The position numbers and the translations under genes are program-made. A DNA stretch of 6,459 nucleotides, taken from the NCBI GenBank assembly GCA_010027295.1, contig RGVM01000162.1, forward strand, positions 1-6,459. Direction: 5' to 3'. Source of the stretch: Chitinophagia bacterium (GTDB taxonomy: Bacteria; Bacteroidota; Bacteroidia; Chitinophagales; Chitinophagaceae). How positions within the stretch are numbered: position 1 is the stretch's first letter; every line of letters begins with the position of its first letter. A model generated the notes under the pieces. That model made no database searches and had not been told where the DNA came from. It saw only the letters and a program-made list of their open reading frames with translations. Below, in pieces: positions 6,029 through 6,459 of the stretch.

Positions 6029-6051
6029 ATCTTCCCGGGAAAATCAACCGC

Positions 6052-6459
6052 ATGCGCATCCTGCCCACGCTACTGTTGCTGTCCTGTGCCGTCGGAGTGC
6101 AGGCCCAGTCGTTCGATCGCCTGATCCGCGAGGACAGGGTGCGGCGTACGCTCAGCACGCTTGCCTCCGATGAGATGCAGGGTCGACGTCCGGGCACCCC
6201 GGGCATCGACAAGGCGGCTGTTGTCATCGCTGAGGCTTTCGAGAAGGCAGGCCTCAAGCCGCTGCCGGGCGCCACCGACGGCTACTTCCAGCGTTTCGAG
6301 ACCCTCGGCGCCACGGTGCTGGAGGCATCCGTCGCCGTCAACGGCAGGGAAATGGGCGCTTCCGACTTCATCGTCTTTCCTGCTGACGAGCGTATCGAAT
6401 GGGAATTCGAGGATGTCGAGACCGTACAGCTCGACCGGCAGGGGAACCCTGTCCAGTCC
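6052..6459 (+). CDS. Secreted M28-type metallopeptidase, N-terminal part only
   Basis: The frame is open from the ATG at 6052 to the window edge, 136 codons. Residues 1-18 form a Sec signal peptide (one Arg, hydrophobic LLLL core, cleavage likely at VQA|QS, a common Bacteroidota pattern). C12 in LLSC could instead be a lipobox, though less likely. Residues 38-70 contain the segment LASDEMQGRRPGTPG followed by KAA, IAEAF and KAGLKP, characteristic of the N-terminus of M28 zinc aminopeptidases with a PA insert. The zinc ligands and catalytic Glu lie beyond the window. It would act in the periplasm or at the cell surface, probably trimming peptides. It is divergent from the arg operon across a 431-bp gap. 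The frame is open further upstream, but no other in-frame ATG with a signal peptide is present. The family is fairly sure; substrate unknown. Confidence 0.85.
   Translation, partial: MRILPTLLLLSCAVGVQAQSFDRLIREDRVRRTLSTLASDEMQGRRPGTPGIDKAAVVIAEAFEKAGLKPLPGATDGYFQRFETLGATVLEASVAVNGREMGASDFIVFPADERIEWEFEDVETVQLDRQGNPVQS

Larger units (their letters stand above)
5621..6051. other. Divergent intergenic region between the arg operon and the peptidase gene
   Basis: This 431-bp stretch has no conserved protein-coding gene that I recognise. The arg-proximal part (5653-5868) holds the leader ORF and RNA structures described separately. The part from 5869 to 6051 is less G+C-rich between 5881 and 5950 and carries nested inverted repeats. 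I searched both strands for the Bacteroidota promoter pattern (TTTG about 20 nt before TAnnTTTG) and found no convincing match, so transcription starts are not placed. By position, the arg promoter should lie upstream (higher coordinate) of 5868 if the leader ORF is transcribed. Confidence 0.7.

Noticed and set aside
5881..6051. Bacteroidota promoter (TTTG / TAnnTTTG) for either divergent gene
   Set aside because: TTTG occurs at 5946-5949 on the plus strand and near 5907-5911 on the minus strand, but neither has a TAnnTTTG element at the right distance, so no promoter is called.
5991..6275. 94-codon minus-strand ORF opposite the peptidase gene
   Set aside because: It is antisense to a clear signal peptide and M28 N-terminal segment and has no features of its own.

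Overview
The window looks like chromosomal DNA of a G+C-rich member of the Bacteroidota, probably Bacteroidales. Three things suggest this: the carbamoyltransferase is of the N-succinyl/N-acetylornithine type known from Bacteroides fragilis; a GNAT acyltransferase precedes argG; and the main genes lack Shine-Dalgarno sequences, as is common in that phylum. The assignment rests on recalled family features, not on a database search.

Positions 1-5620, minus strand: a tightly packed six-gene arginine biosynthesis operon, in transcription order GNAT acyltransferase, argG, argC, argD, argF', argB. Gaps are 18, 12 and 23 nt, then two 4-nt ATGA stop/start overlaps. argB runs off the left edge. Together the genes give phosphorylation of N-acylglutamate (ArgB), reduction (ArgC), transamination (ArgD), carbamoylation of the still acylated ornithine (ArgF') and, after deacylation elsewhere, condensation with aspartate (ArgG). 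The first gene may supply the missing first step, acylation of glutamate (inference). Residue 90 of ArgF' is valine, which predicts N-succinyl rather than N-acetyl intermediates.

Positions 5621-6051: a 431-bp divergent intergenic region, the least ordinary part of the window. On the operon strand it holds a possible 43-codon leader ORF with seven Arg codons (possible internal start after GGAGGTGA), a terminator-like hairpin with a T5 tract inside that ORF, an anti-Shine-Dalgarno sequence that could pair with GGAGGTGA, and then a branched RNA closed by a perfect 9-bp stem with mutually exclusive internal pairings. No gene on the minus strand inside the window lies upstream for that terminator to serve, so I read the region as a candidate arginine attenuator or riboswitch-like leader. 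Nested inverted repeats lie closer to the divergent gene. I could not identify a promoter for either direction.

Positions 6052-6459, plus strand: the 5' part of a secreted M28-type metallopeptidase gene, cut by the right edge.
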